A DNA stretch of 64,000 nt, from contig WARS01000016.1 in the NCBI GenBank assembly GCA_008933995.1, forward strand, positions 8,697,848-8,761,847. Reading direction: 5' to 3'. The DNA is from Datnioides undecimradiatus. Lineage: Eukaryota; Chordata; Actinopteri; Lobotiformes; Datnioididae. This document shows positions 34,631 through 47,400 of the stretch, one piece after another. The translations under genes and the position numbers were made by a program. The notes beneath the pieces were generated by a model. The model worked only from the letters and a program-made list of their open reading frames with translations. It was not told the origin of the DNA and ran no database searches. Every line of letters starts with the position of its first letter. The first letter of the stretch is position 1.

Positions 34631-37600
34631 CCTCAGAATGTGAACGACGCTACTTTCAAGCGTGTGTTACAGTACATGCGATCTGCCAAGTTAGTCGAGT
34701 TTTGCCAGTATCCTCTGGAGGATTTAGATCCCAGTGCTGGACCCTGCACCAACAAAAAAGGTAACGGGCCATTCAGGCACCATCTCGTAAGAGCACCCCG
34801 TAGTGTCTTGTGAACTGGACTCAGCATGAATGATTTCATCTCAGGGTGATACATGAGTTATTAAGTAACTTAAATTTCTATTTTTGTTTAAACTCTTAAC
34901 AAGCATTAAAGTTTCTACTTGAGATTTAACCCCAACTAACTTGAACTCTTCTGTAACCTATTTACCAAATAAATCTTAACCTTTTAAAGGTTTTAGATTT
35001 ATTATTTATTTATTATCACCTATGTTGTTATTACTTATTATTACTTAAGTTGCATAAGCTTTAAAAGATGTGCAGTTCAACAAAAGGTATTTTAGTGTGT
35101 AGTATAATATGAGATATGATAAGACCGAAAGTTCACACAGTCATAAAGTTAATGAAATCACAAATTCAGTCACAAGTTGATTGAAAGCTTTTAAATTTGT
35201 ACTTAACTTTTAAACATTAAAATTTGTAAGTTTTATCTCGGCACAAGCTTTTAAATTTGTACTTGGGTTTTCACTCTTTAAATGGTTAAAAGCTTTGAAC
35301 TTTGAATGTTGTTTGTTTACTTTGTTTTATGACAGGGAATAAAGTGCTTGTGCGCTGTCTGAAGCTGTTAAAGCCCTACACGAAGAAGGGCATCACAGAT
35401 GACGACGATGACGAGGATGATGACGAAGACGACGACACCGAGGCAAGGAGGAGAGGTCTCTCTTCAGAGGGCCGAATAATGGAGAAGGATGTCCTGTCAC
35501 AGGCCTATCACATTGGTAGGTTTCCTCCCTCACAGAACAGACTTTGGGGATACTGTGCATCGGGCAAATGAATCATGGCTTCTTCTTTTTCTATCTAGAA
35601 AAGCAAATGAGTTTAGGGACGCATCCGATTTCAGTGAACCGTGAAGGACATGGCCCCTATCACACGAGCACTTTCTAAAGTAAATGTGCTTTCAGTTTTT
35701 TTGCCATGTCACTTTCATTCTCGTGCAATTACCATCTGTTTTGCGTAGTAGAATGAGATCATGGCATGGCAAAACGTACTGCAGAATTGTCCAGTGAACA
35801 GGAAACTAAATTTATATTTAACATATTCACTTCTGAAAAGTCTTAAATAAGCCTCACCTCACCTCCAAAGTGCTTTATTTTTAATTTGTGACCGTGTCTC
35901 TTTCTGCTCTGCTGCAGTACTATCCTGTGGTGCAAAGGGAATCCCTCAGAGTGGTATCGGGCTCAGGATGAATGTCGGTAAGCTGGAATCTCGCATGCTC
36001 TGTCGAAGGCTGGAGAGGGATGGAGTGATTAAGGTGAGGCTTTTGATTCCTTTCCAATATGCAGAAATAAACTTCCTCTCTACCAAAAATACTTTTTTTG
36101 AACTTGTTCGTGTTTCCTTTTTAAAACCTGCTTGTGAATTTAACTAGCACAGAGCAGCCTCACAGGACCGCTTATGAGCTGTCAGAAAATTGGAAAAAGG
36201 ACTCACAATCAAAGGATGTTTTTGTGTGAACACAAGTGTGTTGAGTGTGCAGCACACTCTCAATTGTCGGATGTGATTGTGCTCTCCGCCCACATGACCT
36301 CCACCAGAGGTCAGCCACCACAAAAGACAAATGCTTCCTGAAGGAATGCTGTGTGCTCGATTCACCGTCTGATAAAATCAATGAAAGTGTGTTTGTGGAA
36401 AGTGCTTTTAGTTTGCATTAGTAACTTGTTCTTTGTGCTGAGCTGTTGCAAATACACACGTGTGACATTCCTCTGTGTGTAAATATAAGAACTTCTGTCA
36501 TTTAGTTTTACATTTAGTCGGTCAAAACTAAAATATCTCATTACGTATGAGACTGAATGCTTTGACGGTGTGCACATGTAAAATTCATGGTCCCCAGAGG
36601 ACGGTTTATGCACCCAGACCGTAGCACATTTTACACGAGCGTCTGTCCTGTTTCACTCAGGAATAAGCCACAAGAAGGAAGCTCCTCTCAACATGGTGTT
36701 TCGTCTGGATCGAAAGTGTTAAATAGTAAATGTTAACAGAGTAACATGCTGCATTGAGACGGTGACCATGGTAAATATTATGCCAGCTATATTCAGTCCT
36801 TGTTCTCATGACTCATTTTTGTGTGTGTGTCACCCTGCAGGGATTCATGGAGGATGAGGGCCGGCAGAGAACCACAAAATTTATCAGCCATAAGTGTGTA
36901 TCTGTGGGCGTAGATTGCAAAATTCTTACTTTAGCACCACATCTTATCAGTTACCATGATGGGAAATGTTCACTTCTTTCAACAGGTGTGTGGGCGTAAG
37001 CGATCAACTCCAACTGTTTGCTAAGGAGCAGGAGCGGAGCAAGCTTCTCTACTCTTCTGCACCGCAGACGTCCGATACTGCACCTGCCTCCCCTCAAACA
37101 CCGTCAAGCTCAAAGTCAGCAGCGAAAGAAAACAACAAAACTCCCGCCTCAAAGAAGATTCTGAATGCAGGTGGAGGAGAAGACAAAGATGTGGAGGAGG
37201 CAGAGCAGGTGTGTGGTGCTAGAGAAGTGGAGAGAGCAAATGAAGGCTCGCATGTAGAGGGAGGTAAAGCAAGAAGAAAGTCGGGGGCAAGACCGACGGC
37301 AGGGAAGAGAAGCGACGTGAAACCTAAAGAGACGCAGCCTGAAATCCCCATCGAACAACCTCCACCAGCTGAAGGTGAGCGCTCATTAAACCGTTGCACA
37401 TTTCATCACAGATATTGCTTTAAAAAACTCCGTTGGTTCACTAATCTCAGTGTTGTCCCATTTCTGTCATCCCTGTCATCTCTCAGGTGAAACTCCAGTC
37501 TGCAGCCAATCCACAACCACGACACCTGAGTCTGTGCCCAATCCCATTGCAGGTAACGTGCAGAACTCGGTCTAAACACCTACGCTCCAGCTACATGTCA

Positions 37601-38361
37601 GCAACAGTTGACCGTAACTTTGTATTTAGTTGTCTGTCCTGCTGTCCACAGTGCTGCTGAAGACCAACAGATCTGAAACCAGCAATAACCGAGTTTTGGT
37701 TCTCTTAGTGGCAGCAAAAAGAATCTGAAAATACAATATGACCTGACGTGTCGTTACCTTACAAGCTGATCAATGTGACTTGTCATCAACTTCTTCACAC
37801 ATCCAGCCAATACAAATAACAACTAGCATTCATGTTGTGTGTTTATTTGCAGCAAACACATAAATTATTTTAAATTAATAAAATTAATTTTAATTTATTG
37901 GTTTGAAGGACTTTTAATTGGTGATTAAACAAGATAAGAAGGGCATTTGCAGATTTTGTGAATTAGTATAAATAAAGTTTGGCCTTTATTGAGCTGCAAC
38001 TAGAATTCAGTCATTTATCTAATCATATTATAAAAAACTATGTTTTTTGAGCTACAACAAATTCTTATCCCTGTTCAACAATGTCATGGGTACAGTGATC
38101 AGAACAAATGGTATCGCCACAGTACGAGAATGTAAGTACTTGAGTTCTGCTGTTAATCCATGGCTACTCTGGGAGTACTAATACATACAAGTACATATTG
38201 ACAATAAGATAATGCTGTTTAAGTCTGTCAAATATTTAGATTGACATTAATCCATATCAGCCCTCCCACCTCGATCTCTTATCTCAAAATACAGCGAAGT
38301 AGTATTTTATATTTTTATGGGAGACCTTTTCAACAGTGTTTAATATGTTCAGAATAAAAAC

Positions 38362-38403
<42 letters not shown>

Positions 38404-41400
38404 TTTGTGTGTGTTTGGGTTTTTTGTCTGTTCTGTTCAGCCATGTTTAATTCATGTTATCTCCTCTATCAGAACAAGCTGAAGCTGAGGAGGAAGAGCC
38501 CAGCTCAAGTCCTGCCAATGCCTTTCCTCAGAGTGAGGCTCTGGCTGCAGATAGCAACACAGCGGACAACAACATTGTGGTTGTTAAAGATGTCTTCCAG
38601 CCGCAGGTCAGCCTGTTGGCACAGTTTCAGTGTGTTTTTAATCAGTGTTTGAAATGAGTGTTGAGAGTAACGGTCCAATCGCCTTCCTTCAGACACCCAG
38701 ATCTAAAAAATCCAGAAAGTCTTTGGAGAGGTCTCATGAGACGTATCGCCTGTTGAGAAGGAAGAACCTGATCATTGAGGCTGTCCGCAGCCTCAAAGTC
38801 ATAGAGGGCCTTTTCCCGTCAGTTTGTCTTATCATTATTATTATTATCATTTTTATTAGTTACTATCAATAAACAGTTTATTACACAGTAAGAGAGCGGA
38901 GTCAAATCTCCACATATTTCCTCAGGCTACAGAAGATGATCAATGACGAAGAGAAGCAGGACGGATTGAGCTCAAAGTGTTGCAGGAAGACTATTTTACG
39001 CCTCGTCCACAGTCTGTCCCGAGAAGGCCTGCTTAAGATCTACAAGACCACTGTCATACAGGATGGGATCACCAAGAAGGTAAAGGCACACATTGCACCT
39101 TGATGGTTAGTTGTAGTATCCTGTCCCATTGCAAGTACACATCATAAAAGTCTTCGTCTGGAAGTTATTTTGGGAAATCTGCTTGTTTGCAATCTGCAAA
39201 ATCCATTTACCGGCAGGGCTCTTGATACCTAACTAGTTCAGTTCAGTTCAGTTCAGTTTTATTTGTAAAGTGCCAATTCACAACAAAGGTTAGGTAACAG
39301 TAAGTTAGGAACTGACATGCCGTGGTATTTTCAAAGTTTGTAAAGATGATGTTCAGTCCCACTAGGTGTCAGCAAACAGCCACTTGTTCTGTAAATATAT
39401 CGCGGCGTGACTAGCCAGAACTACTACTACTCCCTGTCCTTCATCATGGCGTCTGGGTCACAAGCTTTCTCACGTTACTGTTAAATGGTACACAAAAATG
39501 TGTCTCCTGCAGTAAGAGGATCTTGATCCATGTTTGATGTTAGTTTTGTTGCATCATCATGTGTAGGGTCTGTACACAAAGTTTAAAAAGTGGGATGGCT
39601 TTACTGGTCAGTGAAACAGTATTCATTCAACCCCAGCAAGAAGAAAGTTATTAAGGTGTCATGAACATCTGAGAGTGGTATAATGATGTACCTTTTCATA
39701 TAAAGATCAGGGCCAAAGTGAATTCTTTTCTGTAACAGTGTTTTCCATGTTGTCAAGTATAAAGTGAAGCTTAACATCTGTTACTCATGTAGCAAAATGA
39801 CGGATCATTCAGATGCTGCGCACGCTTCCCTGAATGAAACCGCACTCACACAAAAACAGAGGAGTAAAAGAGAAGAGATGCTAACTTTTGTCATTTGTCC
39901 CCCCCCCCCCACACACACACACTCTCACACACACACACACACACTCTCACACAGGTCGAGATGGTTGTTCATCCGTCCATTCAGCCCAGTGACGACGTAG
40001 TGAGTCGGGTCATTGAACAGATCCGCTTCAAAATCTCCAGCTCTTACACAGCAGTACGGTGAGCGCAAACCCACAAACCCACAAACCAAGTCCCTTAAAG
40101 GAGGCCAGTGAGTAACAGAGCATATCTGTGTTTTATTTACATGTTTTATTCTCAGACTTTCACTTCCCTCTTTCTGTCCGACTCCTTTGACTTGGATTTA
40201 TTTCGTCGGTTAGGGTTAGGGTCTCAGTGTAAATGTCCTTCATACCCACTCCTGAGAACTTATTGTCGTGTAGAACAGGGACGTTTCTTGCATCTTGCTT
40301 CTTGATCAAACCTCTGTTCGACTGACTTTCATCTTTCTCCTCTGCCCCTCAGGCTGCAGCATGATGACGAGAAAGAAAAATGGCCGGATGAGGCCGCCTG
40401 CAGCTCTAAAGCCCTAATGAGCAAAGCTGACAAAAACAGAGCGAGCGAGGACAAGTTCAAGCCCACCACAGGTTCTGTCCCGCTGGTGTAGTACAAGAGA
40501 AACATGTCGGTGCGATGAGGAAAGAGACAGAGACTGATAAGGGGGCTGTAATGTCTCTTTGTAACATTTAATAAAAAGACAAAGACAGAGTTGTCCCACG
40601 TAGGGAGAAATCTTGGCTTCTCTCTCTTCGACATGACCTAGGTTGACTTTTGCATAGAAGTACTAATCAGCTGAGCAAGAAAACTTTAAATGAAGCTCCT
40701 GTGACTTTTGCCCACTTTGCTGCTCCACTGAAGTGTTTTTTTGACCGTATTGACATTCTCAAGATCAGACATCCTTCATCCTCTAATCCTCTGTCCCCTC
40801 TGTCATTGTTTTCTTCTTTGTCTTCTCTGTCCTGGTGTTCACAGTTCGAGGACTGGGAAAGACTTTTGGCTTCCAGCCCAAGATGCATCGTATGCGCGTT
40901 ATACATAACTTCCTCTGGTACTTAATTTACGGTCACCCTTGCAAACAAGGCCCCACTGGCTCCCACTCGACCAGTCTAATGCCAGGAAACCCAGACAGTT
41001 CTGATCCTGATGACAAACACCCAGAGAGCCCTCAAAAACAGCATCTGGGAGACACAGAAAAGTCCCCAAACAGTAGTGGAAAAACGAGGTCACCTGAAAG
41101 CGCGGCCACCCACTCCGTTGCCCCGCAGGTTTCACATTCCACTTTGTCTAACATGGATGTGACATCATCCAGTGATGAAGAGGAGGGGCCGAAGGAAAAA
41201 CCAGCACCTGTTCAGGACGAGTCTAACATGAAAGGTGAGAGAGTTGCATGTTTTTTCATATCTTTACCATGTATGTATGTATGTACTGCCCATCCATGCA
41301 GTGTTTGTTTTTTTTTTTAATGCCCCTGAGACACACTGAGATTCTTTCCATCATAAAATTGGACAAGAAGAATTTCAAACAGATTTTCCCCGAATGAACC

Positions 41401-44400
41401 ATCGTGATTTTCCTGTAATCTCTGCTAGCGTATGTTGATGAAGAGTCGTGGAAGAGATTCATCCCTCCTGTCCGCGTACACAAGGAGTTCGGCAGCGGCT
41501 GGGCGATGGTTGGCGACGTGCTTCTCTGCCTGCCCCTCTCAGTCTTCATTCAGGTCATACAGATCAACTATAAGGTGGGCAAGCATTTTGCTTTGGAGTT
41601 AAATGTATGTGATGTTACTGTTCTGGGCACTGTTAGAAAACAAGGGTTATCTCTTGATGATACTCAGGTGAGGAAATTCACCGAAACTAAAGTTCAGGCC
41701 TCAGAGTTTTTGGCACTCTTATTTCGCCATTTTAATCTTTAACCAAAGAAAGTCACAGTCAAATGACAGCAGCTTACCAAAAACTGACATGTATATGCAA
41801 CCCACAGTGTTTCACAGTGTATTATTTATCATTGTTGTAAAGCTGTGCAACACAAGAAGAGAGACTCGTGATGGAAATGATTTCCTCTTTGCCAACAACC
41901 TAAAATAGACGTTTCTTGAAAGTTCTGCTTGCTTAAAAAAAGAAATGATACTGTCATGTAGCGCTGCAAATACTTTCTCTGTGACAGATAATTTGCCATT
42001 TGCGGACTTCATGTCCAATCAGCTGTAAGTCAACAAGCAAAAATGCCTTATATAGTGTGGTTCCAGCCTCTTCCTGCTTCTGCCCTCTGCCTTACAGCAA
42101 ACAGAGTATTTTTGGTCTGAGTATACGACCTCGGGGTCATATACTCCTCGATGGGGACAGGAGTAGTTAAATGTTTCCTGCATGTGTTGCACCATCACAT
42201 TCCACTCATGAAGCACAACCAGCTTACACTACAACTAATACAACAATAAGTCTTACCTTCATGAGGGTCTGAAGTGTTGATTCCACTGACTGATGATTTC
42301 TCAGGCTGTAATTTGTGGCACTGTTGAACTGTGTTGTGTAAAAGTAATATAGTAATATTTAGTCTACTCACATTAATATAAATGAGCTGGACATAGTGTA
42401 ATCATCATGTGCTGCTGGTGGATCTGATAACCCTGATAACCTACCCCATCTATGGGGTATTATAGTTAGCTCGCTTCTTAAAACCCAACTTGCAAGACGT
42501 AAAGGCAACATGTAGTGAACGTGCCCCGTGCCTGCAGGTGGACGGACTGGAGGAATATCTCAACGACCCTCTGAAGCAGCACCATCTTGTTAGAGCGCTG
42601 CCCGCCAGAATGAGAAGACAGCTGCTTTATAAAAGGTAAAGAGCTCTCTCTGTCTCTGTCCATAGCTCGTCTTGACTGTAAGTCTGAACTAAGTATCTCT
42701 GGTTTCTCTGTCAGGAAATACATCTTCTCCTTTTATGAGAACCTACAGAAGTTGGTCTACATGGGTCTGGTGCAGTTTGGTCCTGTGGAGAAGTTCAAGG
42801 AGAAAGACCAGGTACTCGGTGACTAGAGTCAAGTCTGCTACAAAAACACCACACACGGAGATTAAAGCTTCAGCATCCAACCGCTGCCCTGGTTATTTAG
42901 CATTTGCATTCAAATACACAACATGTCACCACGATGTAAGAGCAAGGCACGAGTATTACCTGTGGGTTTTCTCTTTGTTTGGTGTTAATTTAGCAAATGC
43001 ACAAACACACAAGGAACAAGCAGTTCAATAAGGGAAGTCCAAAAGAACAAACTATTAATGCAAACTGAGATAATGTGAGTCAAGACAGTAGCAATGTCTC
43101 TGAGGCTAAAAGGAAGAATATGTGTAAATCCATAGGGGTTCTTCACAAGGTCAAAGGAAATCAAAGTGTCCCATATTTTTCCTCCATATCTGCACTCTTC
43201 CAGGTGTTTTTGTACCTGAAGCGCAACGCCAGCATCGTTGACACCACCAACTCCGAGCCTCACTACTGGCTGGTCACAGAGTCACCCGACAAACCGTTTG
43301 AAAGGCGGCATTACACCTTCAACACTGCTGAAGATGTAGAAAGCTACTGGTTTGACCTGATGTGCGTCTGCCTCAATACACCGCTGGGTGCGTACACACA
43401 CACACACACACACACACATTAATGCATCCAGACATTCATAAAGCCAGATGTGGCACAGCACGAACATTCAAACGTAAAGTTATAATTTACTCTTGATGCT
43501 TGTATTTCTCTAGGCGTCATCCGCAGTAAGAGAAATGTCACAGAGGATGAAGCTGCTCCTTCCTTTGTGCATGAACGCAACGTGTTCGTCGGAATGGCAT
43601 ACCTGCTGAAGTAGGTTAAGTATGATTTCTCTGCTAGCTGAATTCATCTGTATAGCACCTTTCAAGATCATGGCCAAGTGCTTTAAAACGAAAACCGAGG
43701 GCATTAATTACAGATGCAGGTGAAACACTAGAGTGTGTAAATATAAGAAGACACATAAATAGGATTTTAAAAAGACTAAAAGAAAATGAAAGATACACTG
43801 GTCACACTGAACACGACAAATCCAAAAATAGAAATGACTTGGAGTTGGAGTGATGTTCTCAGGACGTTTGTGGTCCACTGAAACTCAAAGCTGCTTCTTT
43901 GTGTTGAGTTTTGACTCTGGGGTAGTCTCAGTTAGTAGACCTGGTCCCAGACAGTCTGACAGTTCAGTTCTTCTTAGAGCAGCAGATAAGAAAAGTAGTA
44001 TTTTAAAATCAGTTCTCTGACACAAGTGAAGCTAGTGTAAACGTATGAGCCCTGGACTGATCCTGGTGTGAGTGAGGGCTCTGACAGCAGCGCTCTGACT
44101 CAGCTGCAGCTATCTGATCGTCCAGTGGAGACAGCCTGCATTTAAAAAGTTACTCGACTAAAAAGCACAAAGGTTATTGCATCAAAATATGCTTAAAGTA
44201 CCAAAAGTACTCATCATTTCACAATGGGGCAAGTACAAAGGTATTAAATAAATGTAGCGGTGTAAAGAGCGAATGTATAATAAGTGCTGTTTCCATCTGT
44301 TATGTGTTCAAGTAGCAGTGTTATGTAGCATAACACGGAAAGGTACACGAATCTTTAAACTGAGTAGATGTGCTTAGGGACACAAGCCTTTTAATTTAAT

Positions 44401-47400
44401 GATGAATGAACACTTGAATCTGCAGTTAAAGGATTTTATCGCTGCCGACATTTAGTACCATTGGTTTATACGTGTGCCTCTGTGCACACGCACGCAGAGG
44501 CAGCCTTGGTGTGTGTGACGACGGGTCAATCCCAGGAGACGGTAAAGGAGCAGGAGGTCTGGACTCTGAATTCTTCGCCCATCTCAAACGTAACTGGCTG
44601 TGGACTAATCACCTACTCGCTGTCAAAACGGTATGTGGGCAGACTACAAGCAGGACGCGTGCACTCAGCATGTATGGCTGCGTACACGTTATTATTAAAC
44701 GTGACCTAATGTTCGCATTGGTTTTTTTTTTTAGACCCCAAGTGGTTTAGAGGCCAAAGAGAACAAAATCAGACTGAAGAGCCTGCTGAGCAAAAATGCT
44801 CTGAGGATTGCGCTTAAAGCTGGTGAGCGGCCTGTTGGAACATGATGAATTACTGTGTCCAGTCATGACAAAAGCTGTTTAAAGACGAGCGTATTCAGCT
44901 ATACCAATCTGTAGTGTAATACATGAGTTTCAGTGAGGCTAATGCTGCGTTTCTACGTTCAAATGGCTTCAACTGTCACAGTGTTCCTGCTCATCAGTTT
45001 TCCTAAATCTGTCTGTGACAGGAGGAAGTACCACGCCTCGTTATGTGACTGCCAAGCGACCACTGGTGGTAGAAAATGTTGAGGTATGACGCCTGTTTCG
45101 TTGTTTGATCGTTATAAAATACACTCAGTTGTCAGTTTATAAGGAAGGGCGGATTTTTAAAGCTGAGGGTAGCTTCTTGCAGCAACATCAGAGTCTGAAG
45201 CTTTGTAGCCCAGCAGCTCTTTGGCTCTGTTGCTGTCGAGCTTCAGCTGATTGTTGTTGCAGCATGTACAAATAGCAGACGCAGTTACCTGCTCACTTCC
45301 TTTTTCCATTTATTGATGCCCAAACTCTCTGCGGTCTGTGAGGATCCCCATTACACAGCTGTGAGCTTTGTAATACAACATAATGTCAGTGGTGGACAGT
45401 GATGCATCAGACTGGTTCTTAAATCTAATTTAGACTCAGGTCTGTGTGGTGATGTGTCTTGCGGTATGGGTACAGGATACAAGCAGTGAGGTGTTTGTAT
45501 GTGTGTGTGAAACCAGGTGGATATAGAGCCTTCGTCCAGAAACCAGCAGGTTGTCGGAGGAAAGAGACAGAAGAGAAAGAGAAGCAAAAAGGAGGTTGTC
45601 AAGACGCCACGCAAGAAGAAGAAAGGTACGCATACACGTAAAGATACATGCATGTGATTGATTGGCAAAGAGACAGACCGCCGACGGATTGTGTGTTTCC
45701 TTGTTTGCCTTGAAGAGCCCAAGAAACGCACCCCTGCCCACGACGAGACGGACCACCAGGCTCTGAAGATGATGACCAGACAGAGAGTGTACTGGTCTGT
45801 GCAGGAGGACTCTCTGGTGATGCTCTGCAGCGTGGCTTCACACCTGCTCAACAGCAAGGTCCGAAATCACAAATACACGAAGCGGTGTTCACCATGTGAC
45901 CCTTTTGATGACAAAGCAGTTCCTTCTTGTGAGAAGAAGCGGTTTACACTGAGCACAACATCTTCTGCTCGAGCCCAGACGGACATATCTTTGCCGCGTC
46001 CACCTTCGTCCTCTCCCTTCTTTTCCTGTCAGCTCTGCACTGACCTGTCTTTTGATAACTTGTCTCACTTCGGTCTGTCCTGTTGTTGTTATTGTGTTGC
46101 AGCTGAAAAGGCCGTTCATACCTTACTGCGTGGTAAGAGACCTGCTCCACGCGGAGTTTGAGATATCCATAGATAAAACATCCATCGCCGTCGGACGTCG
46201 CACGCGCTACATCCTGAAAAATCCTCAGACGCTTCTGAACTATAGGTAGGCACCCAAAATAAAAACACTCATGTTGAAACACAGACCTGCAGCAGGTTTA
46301 TTCATCCTCAGCTGTGTGTTGCAGGATCTGTCTGGCCGAGGTGTACCAGGACAAACCTCTGATGAAACTGTTGGAGGAGAAGAAACCTGCCGATCCAGAC
46401 AACCCACAGGTTGTTTCTGCTTTAATGTAATTGTTGTTCCTTCGCTTTTGTTCTCTTTCTTGCATCTGAAGGCAGCTGAACGTGAACGTCCGTTTTGTTT
46501 TCAGGATTGTGCTCAGGTGTTTTCCGAGTACACGAAGCTGCTCAGACAGAAGTTCAGCTCAGTTCTGAGCGCTCAGGAAACGGTCGTGCCTGACTCAAAA
46601 CACGAGCTCTTCTCACGGTAAGAGGGAGAGGGGGTTTGGTGCTCTTCTCATTGAGGTCGAGCAGTGACGGCAGGGAAAGGAGGCTGAGTGCAGTTTGTCG
46701 TCTAATGCTGTATGTGTGTGTTACAGGTTTAAGGTTTTAGCCATAGACAGTGAAAAGCACATGTCACGCAGCGATGCCTTCAACTGGTGAGGATTCAATT
46801 TGATTTTCAGATTTTCTCCCACTGATGGATTTATTTTTTATGATAGCAGTTAACGTTTGTTTGTGCGTGTTTGTCCATTGCAGCACAGACGACATTCATG
46901 CCATAGTGTTGCATAACTTGATCCAGAGCACCCTCGCCATGACCAACAGCCAGATGAAATCCTCCAGGTCCTTTCAGGTACGACGATCTTTTATCTTCTT
47001 CCTCTTTTCCCAAATTTTATTTGAACGCAATCTTTCAGGGACAGAAAGTCAACGAGTACTTCACAACAACAAAAAACCCCAAAAGACACAAAAGTGTGAA
47101 CTTGGGTGGTGTAAAAATACTAAAAATAGCCTGCATGTTTATCATTTGACTCTCTCTCTCTCACACACACACTTCTACTCATCCATCTGTCTCCTCTCTT
47201 AGACTTTCCATATGTACAGTAAGTACAACCAGGAGCTGCTGTGCCAAGTGTTCATACAGTGCAGGAAGATGGGCCTGGTCAACCGCCGTCGTGTCAATCA
47301 GCCGTTTGGGCCGAAGAGGAACCGAGCGCTGCCTATCCTGCCCATGTCCTACCAGCTGTCACAGTCCTACTACAAGTACGTGCACAGCCACCTGTGGAAA

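Noticed and set aside
35185-35264. AAGCTTTTAAATTTGTACTT twice, 60 bases apart, in a GTF3C1 intron
   Set aside because: Exact 20-base match but poor similarity around it; likely a small local duplication in AT-rich DNA without function.
40208-40222. GTTAGGGTTAGGGT, telomere-like
   Set aside because: Two units inside a GTF3C1 intron; expected by chance.
45351-45857. 168-codon - strand frame over GTF3C1 exons 26-27
   Set aside because: Overlaps two proven exons in antisense; no independent signals.
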